64,000 nucleotides of DNA from Kribbella kalugense (GCF_004365875.1 NZ_SODF01000001.1:2914001-2978000), one strand, 5' to 3'; shown: positions 34,720 to 43,738, counted from the stretch's first letter. Notes: generated by a model from the letters alone, not told the origin. Translations and numbers: made by a program.

Positions 34720-36489
34720 CTACAGCCCGAGCTGTCCCAGCCGGACGCTGATCCGCGGGTCCGTGGACACCACCGGAGCACTCGAACGGACCCACGGGTC
34801 GCCGCCGAAGTACGTCTTGAAGATGTTCTCGGCCGTCCGCGTCGCCAGTGCCTGCGAGGTGAGCGTCGGGTTCGGACCGCCCAGCCCGTTGGACAGCGCG
34901 GAGTTGTCGCCGATGAACAGCCCCTTCACCGCACGCGTCTCGCCGGTCGGGTCGACGACGGAGTTGCGCTCCGACGAGCCCATCCGCATCGACGACTGGA
35001 CGTGCAGGATCAGCGGCGCCCAGTCGATCCGGTACACCTTCTTGGCGCCCGCGCCGCGCAGCAACTCCGCCGCCTTCCGCGCCATGAACTCGCGGTTCCG
35101 CAACGTCCGCGCGGTCCGCTGCCGCTGCTTGAACGCGACCTTCGGGATCGGCCCGTTCTCGTCCGCCGGCAGCGCTGACAGCGTGACCCGGTTCTGCGCC
35201 TCGACGTCGTCGTCGGTGATCACCAGCACGCTGAGCAGGTGGTCGATCCCGTGCGACAGGACCTCCTTCAGCTCGGGCCCCATCACCCGCCCGGCCGGCC
35301 CGTCCCACGGCCCGGTCTGTCCGCGACCGTTCTTGTACTGCCCACGGATCCCGCTGTCCGACAACGTCCCCGCGAAGGCGGCCAGCGCCGGCGGCAGGCC
35401 GACGTTCTCGAGACCGCCGTACGGCGGATAGTCCAGCCGGGCACTCGATCCGACGCCCTTCGGGTTGCCGGTGTAGTCGTCGAAGACGCCGAACACCCAG
35501 TCGAAGAAGTGGTCGGTGTACCCGCGCCCGACCCAGCCGTTCGGATTCGGCAGGCCGCTGTTCATCCACAGCCGCGGGTTCTCCGTGCAGCCGCCCGACA
35601 TCACCACAACCTTGGCATCTTCGCGATGCTCGACATCCCCAGACCGCCAGGTCACACCAGTGGCAGTCAGCACACCGTGCTTCTTCTCAGCATGCACGCG
35701 GGTGACGAAGGCGTCCGCGACCAACGTGACGGGCTTGCCGCCGCGCGCCCAGACGTCCGCGGTCAGCGCCATCGGTACGTAGCTGTTGTCCGTCGACCGC
35801 TTCGCGAACTGGTTGCGCGGGGCACCCTTCGGCCGCATGCAGCCCTGGAAGCAGTACCCGCAGAACGTGCACCCGGTCGCCTGCGGATGGTTCAGCAGCT
35901 TCGGGTCCGCGGTCTTCCCCGCCGTCCCGCCCGGCTGCAGGATCGCGTTCTCCTGCGGCCGGTACGCCGGGTGATGCGTCGTCTTCGTGGTCTGCACCGG
36001 CAGCCCGAGCGTCTCGGCGCCGCGGAAGAACGTCTGCTCCTTGTGACCCATCGCCGCCGTCATCACCGGCATGGTCGCTTCGACCCATTCGAAGTACGGC
36101 ACCATCTCCCCGTAGGTGAAGGGGAAACGGTGGTCGACGTCGTACCCGGACTTGTCGGCGCCGTCGTACCCCTCGAAGACGCCCGGGTACGCGCGGGGGT
36201 AGTTGCCGTAGAAGTGCTGGGTGGTCCCGCCGACGCCGGACAGCTGCCAGACGAACGAATTCTGCGGCCACTCCCGGTACCAGGCCGGCTTCGACCGGTC
36301 CGACGGACCCCAGCGCAGGTACCCGGTCAGCGGGTTGTTCGCGTCGTCCTCGTACGTCGTCCAGTTCTCCCGCGGATGTGCGTTCCGCGGACCGGCCTCG
36401 AGCAGCAGTACGTCGAGACCCTGAGCGGCCAGCTCCTTCGCCACGACCGGTCCACCGCCGCCGGCTCCGATCACAATGACGTCGCGCAT
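34720..36489 (-). CDS. GMC-type FAD oxidoreductase with a CxxCxxCxxxC cluster
   Basis: A 589-residue flavoprotein. The FAD-binding Rossmann fold opens the protein (MRDVIVIGAGGGGPVVAKELAAQGLDVLLLEAG) and the GMC C-terminal signature is HVQSSMRMG with later GLFIGDNSALSNGLGGPNPTLTSQALATRTAENI. An unusual CTFCGYCFQGC motif (CxxCxxCxxxC, about residues 207-217) could hold a 4Fe-4S cluster. The protein resembles the membrane-associated gluconate/sorbitol dehydrogenase type, in which electrons pass on to a partner. Its ATG overlaps the Tat gene's stop by one base, so the two are a unit. Confidence 0.85.
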   Translation of the reverse strand: MRDVIVIGAGGGGPVVAKELAAQGLDVLLLEAGPRNAHPRENWTTYEDDANNPLTGYLRWGPSDRSKPAWYREWPQNSFVWQLSGVGGTTQHFYGNYPRAYPGVFEGYDGADKSGYDVDHRFPFTYGEMVPYFEWVEATMPVMTAAMGHKEQTFFRGAETLGLPVQTTKTTHHPAYRPQENAILQPGGTAGKTADPKLLNHPQATGCTFCGYCFQGCMRPKGAPRNQFAKRSTDNSYVPMALTADVWARGGKPVTLVADAFVTRVHAEKKHGVLTATGVTWRSGDVEHREDAKVVVMSGGCTENPRLWMNSGLPNPNGWVGRGYTDHFFDWVFGVFDDYTGNPKGVGSSARLDYPPYGGLENVGLPPALAAFAGTLSDSGIRGQYKNGRGQTGPWDGPAGRVMGPELKEVLSHGIDHLLSVLVITDDDVEAQNRVTLSALPADENGPIPKVAFKQRQRTARTLRNREFMARKAAELLRGAGAKKVYRIDWAPLILHVQSSMRMGSSERNSVVDPTGETRAVKGLFIGDNSALSNGLGGPNPTLTSQALATRTAENIFKTYFGGDPWVRSSAPVVSTDPRISVRLGQLGL

Positions 36490-37382
36490 CAGTCGTGCAC
36501 CTCCTGGCGCCCTTGGTAGTACCCGATGAAGTCGTCCCAGCCCTCGACCGGGCCGTCCGGCTGATAGCCGGTCGCGGTCCAGCCGACCGGCCGCTTCCGC
36601 AACGTACGGCGAACCTTGTCGTAGACCGCCGATTCGCCGTACGCCCCGAAGGTGGCGAACTCGATCAGCGCGCCGCCGACGAACTTGAGCAGCCCGGACA
36701 CCGAGTCCTTCAACGGCTCCGGGAAGTGCACGTCGAGCAACGCGACCAGGTCCGCGTCGGTCTTCTCGATCAACTCGAACGCCTGCGCCTTCTCGGCGTA
36801 CGAGAGCCGGGCGAACGGCGACAGGTGCGGCCCGTTCACCGCGAGCGGGTTGACCTGGGTGGCCATCAGGTTCAGCAGGCCGGCGATCGGGAACGACAGC
36901 GGCAGCGCCTCGTCACTCTCCAGGTATGCCGCCAGCGCCTTGTCCAGCGAGTGCAGCTGGACCGGCAGTACGTCGAGACCGGGCAACTCGATGCCGGAGT
37001 CGGCGAGGCCGGTCACCAGGGCGGCCCCGATCGGCTGAGCGAGCTCGTCCGGGAACGGCACGAAGTTGTCGAGCGAGTTGATGATGAAGTCGGTCGCACC
37101 GGCCTCGATCGCGCCGGGCGTCCGGCTCGGCGTGCCCTGGGTCCGCGAGTATGCGTCCGGGCCGGGCATCGCGAAGACCGTCAGGCCGTTCATCGTGTCC
37201 CTGGCCAGCTCGGCGAGCACCGGCCGGATCAGGTCGACGGCCGGCGGCAGCAGCGGATTGGTCGCCGCGTCGGCCGGCGCCAGCAGGCTGCGGGCCAGCA
37301 CTCCACCGCTCCCGACGGCCGCGCCGAGGATGCCGACCCGGGCCAGGAAGGCCCGTCTGGAAAGGGTTCCCGCTCTCGCCAT
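36489..37382 (-). CDS. Tat-exported partner of the GMC oxidoreductase
   Basis: A 297-residue protein with a clear twin-arginine signal, LSRRAFLARVGILGAAVGSGGVLA (residues 7-31), then a helical domain. Its position directly before a GMC oxidoreductase, overlapping it by one base, fits the small subunit of a gluconate 2-dehydrogenase-like complex, which carries the Tat signal so that the catalytic subunit, which has no signal of its own, can travel with it. A ggagga site precedes the ATG. The domain has no recognisable cofactor motif. Confidence 0.75.
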   Translation of the reverse strand: MARAGTLSRRAFLARVGILGAAVGSGGVLARSLLAPADAATNPLLPPAVDLIRPVLAELARDTMNGLTVFAMPGPDAYSRTQGTPSRTPGAIEAGATDFIINSLDNFVPFPDELAQPIGAALVTGLADSGIELPGLDVLPVQLHSLDKALAAYLESDEALPLSFPIAGLLNLMATQVNPLAVNGPHLSPFARLSYAEKAQAFELIEKTDADLVALLDVHFPEPLKDSVSGLLKFVGGALIEFATFGAYGESAVYDKVRRTLRKRPVGWTATGYQPDGPVEGWDDFIGYYQGRQEVHD

Positions 37383-37395
37383 GCGCCGTCCTCCG

Positions 37396-37429
37396 GTTGT
37401 GGGACCAGTAGGTCTACTGGTCCCACAAC
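37396..37429. promoter_or_regulatory. 34-bp perfect palindrome upstream of the Tat-GMC genes
   Basis: gttgtgggaccagtag (37396-37411) and its exact complement ctactggtcccacaac (37414-37429) are separated by gt. It ends 14 bp before the Tat gene ATG and 20 bp beyond the stop of the small membrane protein gene. It could be an operator or a terminator; the length and perfect symmetry with no T-run favour an operator (inference). Confidence 0.6.
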
Positions 37430-37448
37430 GAGCGCCGACGAGGCGGGG

Positions 37449-37697
37449 TTACTGCTCGGTCGCGTCTTCCTCAACTGGTACGGCGATCGGCCGCAGCCGG
37501 GCCCAGAGCACGAACAGGGCGGTGAACACCAGCATCCCGATGCCGCCCCAGAGGTTGATGTTGATCCCGGCGGCCTTGTCGACCTCGGACTGCTTCTCGA
37601 CGATGCCGAGGATCGTCAGCACGACGCCGTAGATCCCGATCAGCAGCGCGATCACCACCCGGATGTCGAACGCTCCGGCCTTCTTCTTGTCTGCCAT
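37449..37697 (-). CDS. Small two-helix membrane protein, partner of the SSS symporter
   Basis: An 82-residue protein with two likely transmembrane helices, VVIALLIGIYGVVLTILGIV (about 14-33) and INLWGGIGMLVFTALFVLWARL (about 47-68). The N-terminus MADKKKAGAFDIR is basic. It follows the SSS symporter by 13 bp and begins with ATG. Small membrane proteins often accompany SSS transporters; an accessory role is inferred from position only. Confidence 0.7.
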   Translation of the reverse strand: MADKKKAGAFDIRVVIALLIGIYGVVLTILGIVEKQSEVDKAAGININLWGGIGMLVFTALFVLWARLRPIAVPVEEDATEQ

Positions 37698-37710
37698 CTC
37701 GAACCCTCCC

Positions 37711-39390
37711 TCAGGCGAAGATGATGTTGAGGACGATGGTCAACGCCAGGGAGATCCCGGCCAGCAGGACCGGCTTGCGGTACCAGCCGCCGTCGCCGGC
37801 GACCGCCACCTCGGTGCGCTGCTCCTTCGGCGTCAGCGAGTACACCAGCCCGACCAGCTCGGATTCCTCCTTGGGCCTGGTCATCGTGCTCACCACGACG
37901 CTGATCAGGATGTCGACCACGAAGGCCGCACCGGCGCCGACGAAGCTGGCGCCCTGACCCGGCAGGTTGATCACACCGTTCTCGGACAGCACGAAGACCA
38001 GGATTGCGGTCGCCGTACCGCTGACGAGGCCGATCCAGCCGGCCGCCGCGGTCATCCGCTTCCAGAACATACCGAGGATGAACGTGGCGAACAGCGGTGC
38101 GTTGAAGAACGAGAACAGCTGCTGCAGGTAGTCCATCAGGTTGCTGTAGCCGGACGCGATCGCGGCCGTGCCGATCGCGATCAGCGTGCCCGCCACCGTC
38201 ACCCAGCGACCGGTCCGCAGGTAGAAGTCGTCCGGCCGGTCCTTGATCACGTAGCGCTCGATGATGTCGTACGACATGACCGTGTTGAACGAGCTCAGGT
38301 TCGCCGCCATACCGGCCATGAACGACGCCAGCAGACCGGTGATGGCCAGGCCGAGCATGCCGTTCGGCAGCAGGTCGCGCATCAGCAGCAGCAACGCGTC
38401 GTTGTAGTCGACCTGGCCGCTGCCGGTGGCCTTGAACTGGGCCAGCTCGGGCACGACCACCGCGGCGATGATGCCGGGGATGATCACGATGAACGGGATG
38501 AACATCTTCGGGAACGACCCGATGATCGGGGTCCGCCGGGCCGCCGACATGTTCTTCGAGGCCAGCGCCCGCTGCACCTCGGTGAAGTTCGTCGTCCAGT
38601 AACCGAAGGACAGCACGAAGCCGAGGCCGAAGACGATGCCGATCACCGACAGGAAGTTGTTGTGGAAGCCGCTCAGCGCGTTCCCCGGCCAAGCCGACAT
38701 CTGCTCCGAGCCACCCGGCGACCCGCTCACCTTGTCGACCAGGCCCTGCCAGCCGCCGACCTTGTGCAGGCCGACCAGCGTCAGCGGCAGCAGCGCGGCG
38801 ACGATCACGAAGAACTGCAGCACCTCGTTGTAGATCGCCGCGGACAGGCCGCCGAGGGTGATGTAGCTGAGCACGATCGCCGCGGCCACGATCACCGACA
38901 CCCAGATCGGCCAGCCGAGCAGCACGTTCACGATGGTGGCGAGCAGGAACAGGTTCACGCCCGCGATCAGCACCTGTGCGAGGGCGAAGCTGACCGCGTT
39001 CACCAGGTGCGCGGGCTTGCCGAACCGGCGCAGCATGAACTCCGGCACGCTGCGGACCTTGGAACCGTAGTAGAACGGCATCATCACGACGCCGAGGAAC
39101 AGCATCGCCGGGACCGCGCCGATCCAGAAGTAGTGCACGGTCGGGATGCCGTACTGCGCACCGTTCGCCGACATGCCCATGATCTCGATCGCGCCCAGGT
39201 TGGCCGAGATGAACGCCAGCCCGGTCACCCAGGCCGGCAGCGACCGGCCGGACAGGAAAAAGTCCAGGCTGCTCGACACCGCGCGCCTGGCCACGTACCC
39301 GATGCCGAGGACGAAGACGAAGTACAGGGCGATGATGATGTAGTCGATCGCCGTGGCATCCAGTCTCAGGATGGATTCTTTAAGAAGCAT
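37711..39390 (-). CDS. SSS-family sodium:solute symporter, vSGLT-like
   Basis: A 559-residue SSS protein with about 14 helices. The N-terminal DYIIIALYFVFVLGIGYVARRAVSSSLDFFLSGRSLPAWVTGLAFISANLGAIEIMGMSANGAQYGI is typical of sodium:sugar members, and a later AITGLLASFMAGMAANLSSFNTVMSYDI resembles the family signature. The likely substrates are sugars or polyols. The gene has an ATG start and is followed by the 82-residue protein, forming a two-gene unit read leftward. It is divergent from the two-component system that begins at 39574. Confidence 0.86.
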   Translation of the reverse strand: MLLKESILRLDATAIDYIIIALYFVFVLGIGYVARRAVSSSLDFFLSGRSLPAWVTGLAFISANLGAIEIMGMSANGAQYGIPTVHYFWIGAVPAMLFLGVVMMPFYYGSKVRSVPEFMLRRFGKPAHLVNAVSFALAQVLIAGVNLFLLATIVNVLLGWPIWVSVIVAAAIVLSYITLGGLSAAIYNEVLQFFVIVAALLPLTLVGLHKVGGWQGLVDKVSGSPGGSEQMSAWPGNALSGFHNNFLSVIGIVFGLGFVLSFGYWTTNFTEVQRALASKNMSAARRTPIIGSFPKMFIPFIVIIPGIIAAVVVPELAQFKATGSGQVDYNDALLLLMRDLLPNGMLGLAITGLLASFMAGMAANLSSFNTVMSYDIIERYVIKDRPDDFYLRTGRWVTVAGTLIAIGTAAIASGYSNLMDYLQQLFSFFNAPLFATFILGMFWKRMTAAAGWIGLVSGTATAILVFVLSENGVINLPGQGASFVGAGAAFVVDILISVVVSTMTRPKEESELVGLVYSLTPKEQRTEVAVAGDGGWYRKPVLLAGISLALTIVLNIIFA

Positions 39391-39573
39391 CGGCCCTCCG
39401 GATCGCCTGAATGATGTGACGCATCGTGGTGTTACCGGTGAGGAACGTTACTCCACCTTTCAACCATGCGGATGGCGACCCGGCGACTGTGACCCGGCGG
39501 ACGGCGACCTCCACCCGGATCTCCACCCGTGGACGGTCCAGGATCAGGTACCCCGCCGCCTACCGTCCGAGTC

Positions 39574-40059
39574 ATGAGCTTCGGAACCCTGCCCAACGCA
39601 CTTGTCGTGATCGCCGTCGTGGTCGTCGTACTCGCCCGGCGGCTGTCCTGGTCCGAGCTGGAGAACTCCGACACCGACGTCTGGCGCGGCCCGCTCCTGC
39701 TGACCGGTGTCGGGATCTACCAGCTGTACGACCGGCACACCGGACTCGGCGTCGTCGACGTCGTACTGCTGGTCATCGGCACCGCGGTCGCCCTGGTGGC
39801 CGGGACCGCCTCCGGCCGGGTCGCACAGGTCGAGCGGCGCGCCGGGAAGGTGTTCTTCCGGCTCGGATTGCCCGGACTGGGCATCATGGTGGCCTACCTG
39901 GTCATCCGGATCGGACTGGCGGGCGTCGGGCACCTGCTCGGGGCGTCGGTCTCGGGCGGCCCGGCGCTGATGGTCTCGCTGGGTGCGAACCTGTTGACCC
40001 AGTCGCTGGTCATCCAGAGCAAGGCCCGGCGCGACGCAGAGGAGTACAGCACCCGGTGA
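39574..40059 (+). CDS. Membrane protein in two-component operon
   Basis: A 161-residue protein with five or so hydrophobic helices (LPNALVVIAVVVVVLARR, VVDVVLLVIGTAVALVAG, LGIMVAYLVIRIGLAG and others). A taccgt -10-like element (39561-39566) lies 7 bp before the ATG without a ribosome-binding site, so the message may be leaderless. Its stop overlaps the histidine kinase start (gtga), indicating a coupled operon. It resembles the small CcdC-like membrane proteins sometimes next to such systems; its role is unknown. Confidence 0.65.
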   Translation: MSFGTLPNALVVIAVVVVVLARRLSWSELENSDTDVWRGPLLLTGVGIYQLYDRHTGLGVVDVVLLVIGTAVALVAGTASGRVAQVERRAGKVFFRLGLPGLGIMVAYLVIRIGLAGVGHLLGASVSGGPALMVSLGANLLTQSLVIQSKARRDAEEYSTR

Positions 40060-41183
40060 AATGGAAGGCACTCCTGCCGACGCGGCCGCACGGGGAGAGC
40101 GGCTGGGTCGGCCGGGTCCTGACCGCCGGCGTCGTGGTCGCCGTCCTGGCGACCGCGCGCCCCGCGGACGCCTGGGTCTGGGTCGTGCTCGTCGTGACCT
40201 TCGTCGTCTTCGCGGTCGGCTCGGTGCTGATGGCCACCCGCCCGTACGCCGCCTTCGCGCTGCTGTCCGTCGTCGCGGTCGCCAACGCGCTGATCGCGGG
40301 CTACCCGCAGTCGAATTCCCTGGCCCTCGTGCTGGTCGGGATCACCGACATCGCCGTGATCGATTTCCGCCGGCACGGCAACCGGCCGATCGTTGCCGTT
40401 GGCATCGGTGTGGCCGCGGCGTACGCGGTGTCGGCATGGTGGTTCGACCAGCCGGATTCCTGGTATTTCACCCAGCTTCTGTGGACCGGCGTACTCACGG
40501 CCTTCGGGCTGAACCGGCGTCAGTACGAGGTGCAGACGCGGCAGACCGAGCTGCTGCTCGAGCAGACCCGACTGGCGCAGAGCGAGCACACCCGGGCGGC
40601 CGCGCTGGAGGAACGTGGGCGGATCGCGCGTGATCTGCACGACGTGCTCGCGCATTCGCTGGGTGCGTTGAGCGTTCAGCTCGAGGTGGCCGAGGCGCTT
40701 CTCGACGAGCGCGGTGACACAGAGGGGGCACTTGAGCGGGTACGGCGTTCTCGGCGGCTCGCCGTACAAGGGCTGACCGAGGCGCGGAACGCGGTGGCCG
40801 CATTGCGGGCCGATGAGGTGCCGGACCTGGCGCAGGCTGTTGCTGCCCTTGCGGAGCAGCATGAGAACGATCACGGTACGGCGGTGCGGTTGTCGATCAC
40901 GGGTCAGGTGTCGCGGACTGAGTCCGGTGTGACTGTTGCCTTGCTCAACGCTGCTCGGGAGGCGTTGACGAACGCGGCCAAGCACGCGCCCGGTCAGCCG
41001 GTGGAGCTGGCGCTCGGGTTCGATAACGGCGTACGGCTGTCGGTTCGCAACAAGGGCGCAACGAGTGGTGAGGGTTTCGGATTGGCGGGGATGCGGGAGC
41101 GGCTTGCCTTGGTTGGTGGGACGTTGGCGGCGGGACCGGACGGGGACGACTGGCTGCTGGTGGCGGAGGTGCCGAATGAGTGA
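40056..41183 (+). CDS. Sensor histidine kinase (NarL-type system)
   Basis: A 375-residue kinase with a hydrophobic N-terminal half (about 5 helices up to residue 150), the HisKA_3 motif ARDLHDVLAHSLGALSVQLEVAEALL with the phosphorylated His, and the HATPase_c domain with NAAREALTNAAKHAPGQPVEL and GFGLAGMRERLALVGG. The GTG start overlaps the upstream stop; the response regulator ATG lies inside its last codons. Such kinases often respond to envelope stress or antibiotics. No periplasmic sensor domain is present, so it probably senses within the membrane. Confidence 0.9.
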   Translation: MKWKALLPTRPHGESGWVGRVLTAGVVVAVLATARPADAWVWVVLVVTFVVFAVGSVLMATRPYAAFALLSVVAVANALIAGYPQSNSLALVLVGITDIAVIDFRRHGNRPIVAVGIGVAAAYAVSAWWFDQPDSWYFTQLLWTGVLTAFGLNRRQYEVQTRQTELLLEQTRLAQSEHTRAAALEERGRIARDLHDVLAHSLGALSVQLEVAEALLDERGDTEGALERVRRSRRLAVQGLTEARNAVAALRADEVPDLAQAVAALAEQHENDHGTAVRLSITGQVSRTESGVTVALLNAAREALTNAAKHAPGQPVELALGFDNGVRLSVRNKGATSGEGFGLAGMRERLALVGGTLAAGPDGDDWLLVAEVPNE

Positions 41184-41817
41184 CGTGATCCGCGTCGTCG
41201 TGGCGGACGATCAGCAGGTCATGCGCGAGGGTCTGGTCGCGCTGCTCGGGCTGATCGACGGCGTCGAGGTCGCCGGCGCGGCCGCTAACGGCGTCGAGGC
41301 CGTCGACCTGGTTGCCCAGGGCAACGTGGACGTGGTGCTGATGGATCTTCGGATGCCGGTCCTCGACGGGACACTGGCCACCGCGCGGATCACGGCCGAA
41401 TTCCCGGAGGTCGCCGTACTCGTGCTGACGACGTACGCCGACGACACGTCGATCGCGAACGCGCTCCGGGCCGGGGCTCGTGGATACCTGACCAAGGATG
41501 CCGGCCGGGCCGAGATCGGCGCGGCGCTGCGGTCGACCGCGGCCGGGCAGTCCACGTTCGATCCCGAGGTCTCCAAACGCCTGATCGCCGGGCTGACGCC
41601 GGCGTCGCCGGGCAACGACGGGCTGACCGCTCGAGAGACCGAGGTACTGCGGTTGATCGCGCGCGGACTGAGTAATCCGGAGATCGCCGGGCAACTGTTC
41701 ATCAGCGAGGCGACGGTGAAGACGCACATCAACAACACGTTCGCGAAGATCGGCGCCCGGCATCGCGCCGAAGCCGTCCGCTACGCGTACCGGAAGGGCA
41801 TCGCGTCAGATACGTAG
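41176..41817 (+). CDS. NarL/FixJ-family response regulator
   Basis: A 213-residue regulator. The receiver domain has VVVADDQQVMREGL with acidic residues 11-12, phosphorylated Asp57 in VVLMDLRMP, and LTKDA with the conserved Lys. The LuxR-type helix-turn-helix is GLTARETEVLRLIARGLSNPEIAGQLFISEATVKTHINNTFAKIG. Its ATG overlaps the kinase gene by 8 bases. It overlaps the convergent EEP gene by 12 bases. Targets are unknown; no inverted repeat upstream of the operon was convincing. Confidence 0.93.
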   Translation: MSDVIRVVVADDQQVMREGLVALLGLIDGVEVAGAAANGVEAVDLVAQGNVDVVLMDLRMPVLDGTLATARITAEFPEVAVLVLTTYADDTSIANALRAGARGYLTKDAGRAEIGAALRSTAAGQSTFDPEVSKRLIAGLTPASPGNDGLTARETEVLRLIARGLSNPEIAGQLFISEATVKTHINNTFAKIGARHRAEAVRYAYRKGIASDT

Positions 41818-42807
41818 TTCGGCGACGACCGGGCGGTGGTCGCTGCCCGTCGGTTTCATCACCCAGGCCTTGGTGGGAGTGACGCCGCGGACCAGGATGT
41901 GGTCGATCCGCGCCATCGGGAACTTCGCCGGCCAGGTGAACCCGAACCCCTGCCCGGCCGCACCCTGAGCCGACCGGAGGCCGGCCGTCAACGGGGCCAG
42001 GCTGCGATCGTTCGCCGTACCGTTGAAGTCGCCCATCACGATCACGCCGGCCAGCGACTCGTCGGCGATCTGCCGGGCGAGAGCCTTGATCGTGTTGTTG
42101 CGCTGATCCGACGTGAAGCCGCTGGTCCCGACGCGGACGGACGCGAGGTGCGCGACGTACACCGCGACCTTGCCTTCCGGCGTACTGACCTCGGCGCGCA
42201 ACGCACGCGTCCAGGCGAAGCCGACGTCGACCGACTTGGTCTCCACCACCGGGTACTTCGACCAGAGCGCGACTGTGTCCCGGGACACGACGTACGGGTA
42301 CGTCTTGGCGAACGCGGCCTTGTAGACCTTCAGATCCGCCGCAGTGATCTCCTCCAGCGCCATCACATCCGCGTTGGCGCCGAGCAGGTCCTTCGCGGTC
42401 CCCTCCGGGTCGGGGTTGGCGGCGTCGACGTTATGCGTCAGCACGCGCAGGTCGTACGCGCCGCCGTCGCCCTTGCCGGGAACGAGCAGATCGCCGAACA
42501 TCATGCCCCACACGAGCGCGGGAACGAGCAGGGCGACGCCGGCCGTCGCGGACCTCCTGAGTAGGGCGGCCAGGCCGAGGACGGGTACGGCGAGGCCGAC
42601 CCAGGGCAGGAATGTGTCGAGCAGACTGCCGAGGTTGCCGACCGAGTTCGGAACGTGACGATGGAAGATCAGCACCAGCGCGGACAGGATCGCCAGCACG
42701 GCGATGATCCAGCCGCGCCGCCACATCCCGCCCTTCTTCCGGCGCCGCGCGTTGGCGCGCGACGACGGCGGCTTGCGGGTGGCGACTGCGGTTTGGCGGT
42801 CCGGCAT
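41806..42807 (-). CDS. Membrane-anchored endonuclease/exonuclease/phosphatase family protein
   Basis: A 333-residue protein with three helices near the N-terminus (GWIIAVLAILSALVLIFH, PWVGLAVPVLGLAALL, AGVALLVPALVWGMMFG) and an extracellular EEP domain. The active-site features are RVLTHNVDAANPD, ALEEITAADL (metal Glu), GVIVMGDFNGTANDRS (Asp, Asn), and GSDHRPVVAEL (catalytic Asp-His). Function in nature is unclear; relatives hydrolyse DNA, phosphodiesters or lipids outside the cell. The gene converges on the response regulator with a 12-bp overlap. Confidence 0.85.
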   Translation of the reverse strand: MPDRQTAVATRKPPSSRANARRRKKGGMWRRGWIIAVLAILSALVLIFHRHVPNSVGNLGSLLDTFLPWVGLAVPVLGLAALLRRSATAGVALLVPALVWGMMFGDLLVPGKGDGGAYDLRVLTHNVDAANPDPEGTAKDLLGANADVMALEEITAADLKVYKAAFAKTYPYVVSRDTVALWSKYPVVETKSVDVGFAWTRALRAEVSTPEGKVAVYVAHLASVRVGTSGFTSDQRNNTIKALARQIADESLAGVIVMGDFNGTANDRSLAPLTAGLRSAQGAAGQGFGFTWPAKFPMARIDHILVRGVTPTKAWVMKPTGSDHRPVVAELRI

Positions 42808-42960
42808 GCTGCGATTGTTGCGGACTCCAGGGCCTTACCAAAGTCCATGCCGGCTCAGGTACGGCGATTTCATCCGTACGGACGACTGGGCGGGACCGGA
42901 ATGATGAGGAATCAGTGAGAGCTCTGGTGCCTTCGGGGGAAGAGCGCCGACAATGCCCGT

Positions 42961-43575
42961 ATGCAGTCAGCGCAACTCAGCGAGCCGTTCGTGGTCAAGC
43001 GACACGGGATCGGGACTACCAAGACCGCGCTCGCGGTGGGCACTCTGGTGTTCGGGCTGATGGTGGTCCTGACGCTCGCGATCGTCGTGATCCAGGCGAT
43101 CCGCGGCGGCTCGATCCGGGCGTCGCTCGAGTCGGTCTGGCTGAGCTGGGGCGGTACGCCGCTCATCTTCGCCGTCGGACTGCCGATCCTGCTGCTGGTG
43201 GGCGCGATCACCGCCATCGAGGAGGGTCGCGAGGAGGACACTGACGACGTACTCCTGACTGTTGACGACGCCGGGATCTCCCTGGGCGGCGAGCAACCGC
43301 GAACGATCCCGTGGGCCGAGGTCCGCGGCATCTGCCGAGTGGAACGCCAGGTGGTCAACGACGAAGGCGAGGAGACCTGGGAACCCCGCCTGGTCGTCGT
43401 GCTCCTCGACGAGACCGCCCTCCCCCGCAACACCAAAGCCTGGGGCCCCTCCTGCCCCTGGCCCGGCACCCACGAAATCCTCGCCCGCTCCCTCCCGTAC
43501 GACGAGTTAGTCACCGCCATAGCCCAAAGAGCCCCCCAAATCCCCGTAACCAACCGAGGCCGCGTACAGGACTGA
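42961..43575 (+). CDS. Membrane protein of unknown function
   Basis: A 204-residue protein with two transmembrane helices (TLVFGLMVVLTLAIVVIQAI near 28-47 and TPLIFAVGLPILLLVGAITAI near 63-84) and a soluble C-terminal domain of strands around VDDAGISLGGEQPRTIPWAEVRGICRVERQVVNDEGEETWEPRLVVVLLDETALP. It resembles bacterial pleckstrin-homology-like domains attached to a membrane anchor. No family can be named with confidence. Confidence 0.6.
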   Translation: MQSAQLSEPFVVKRHGIGTTKTALAVGTLVFGLMVVLTLAIVVIQAIRGGSIRASLESVWLSWGGTPLIFAVGLPILLLVGAITAIEEGREEDTDDVLLTVDDAGISLGGEQPRTIPWAEVRGICRVERQVVNDEGEETWEPRLVVVLLDETALPRNTKAWGPSCPWPGTHEILARSLPYDELVTAIAQRAPQIPVTNRGRVQD

Positions 43576-43738
43576 TCGCGGGCGGACCTGGGTCACTCAC
43601 TAAGTGCACGCGAATGCGGGCGGCCACGCTCAGGCCTGGGGCGGTGAGGGGCTGGGGGCGGGGTTGGTGAGTGACTCAGATCCGCGTCGGCCGCATCACT
43701 CGCCGCGCTTTGGACGGGGGGCGGGTTAGCGTCGGGGT

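Noticed and set aside
37396..37429. Transposon end or attachment site
   Set aside because: No transposase or integrase nearby and no second copy seen in the window.
37663..39414. A 583-codon open frame antisense to the SSS symporter
   Set aside because: The minus-strand symporter is complete with clear helices; the plus frame is His/Asp/Arg-rich.
43592..43675. 9-bp inverted repeat gtcactcac/gtgagtgac between 43592 and 43675
   Set aside because: The arms are short and 66 bp apart; too weak to call as a site.
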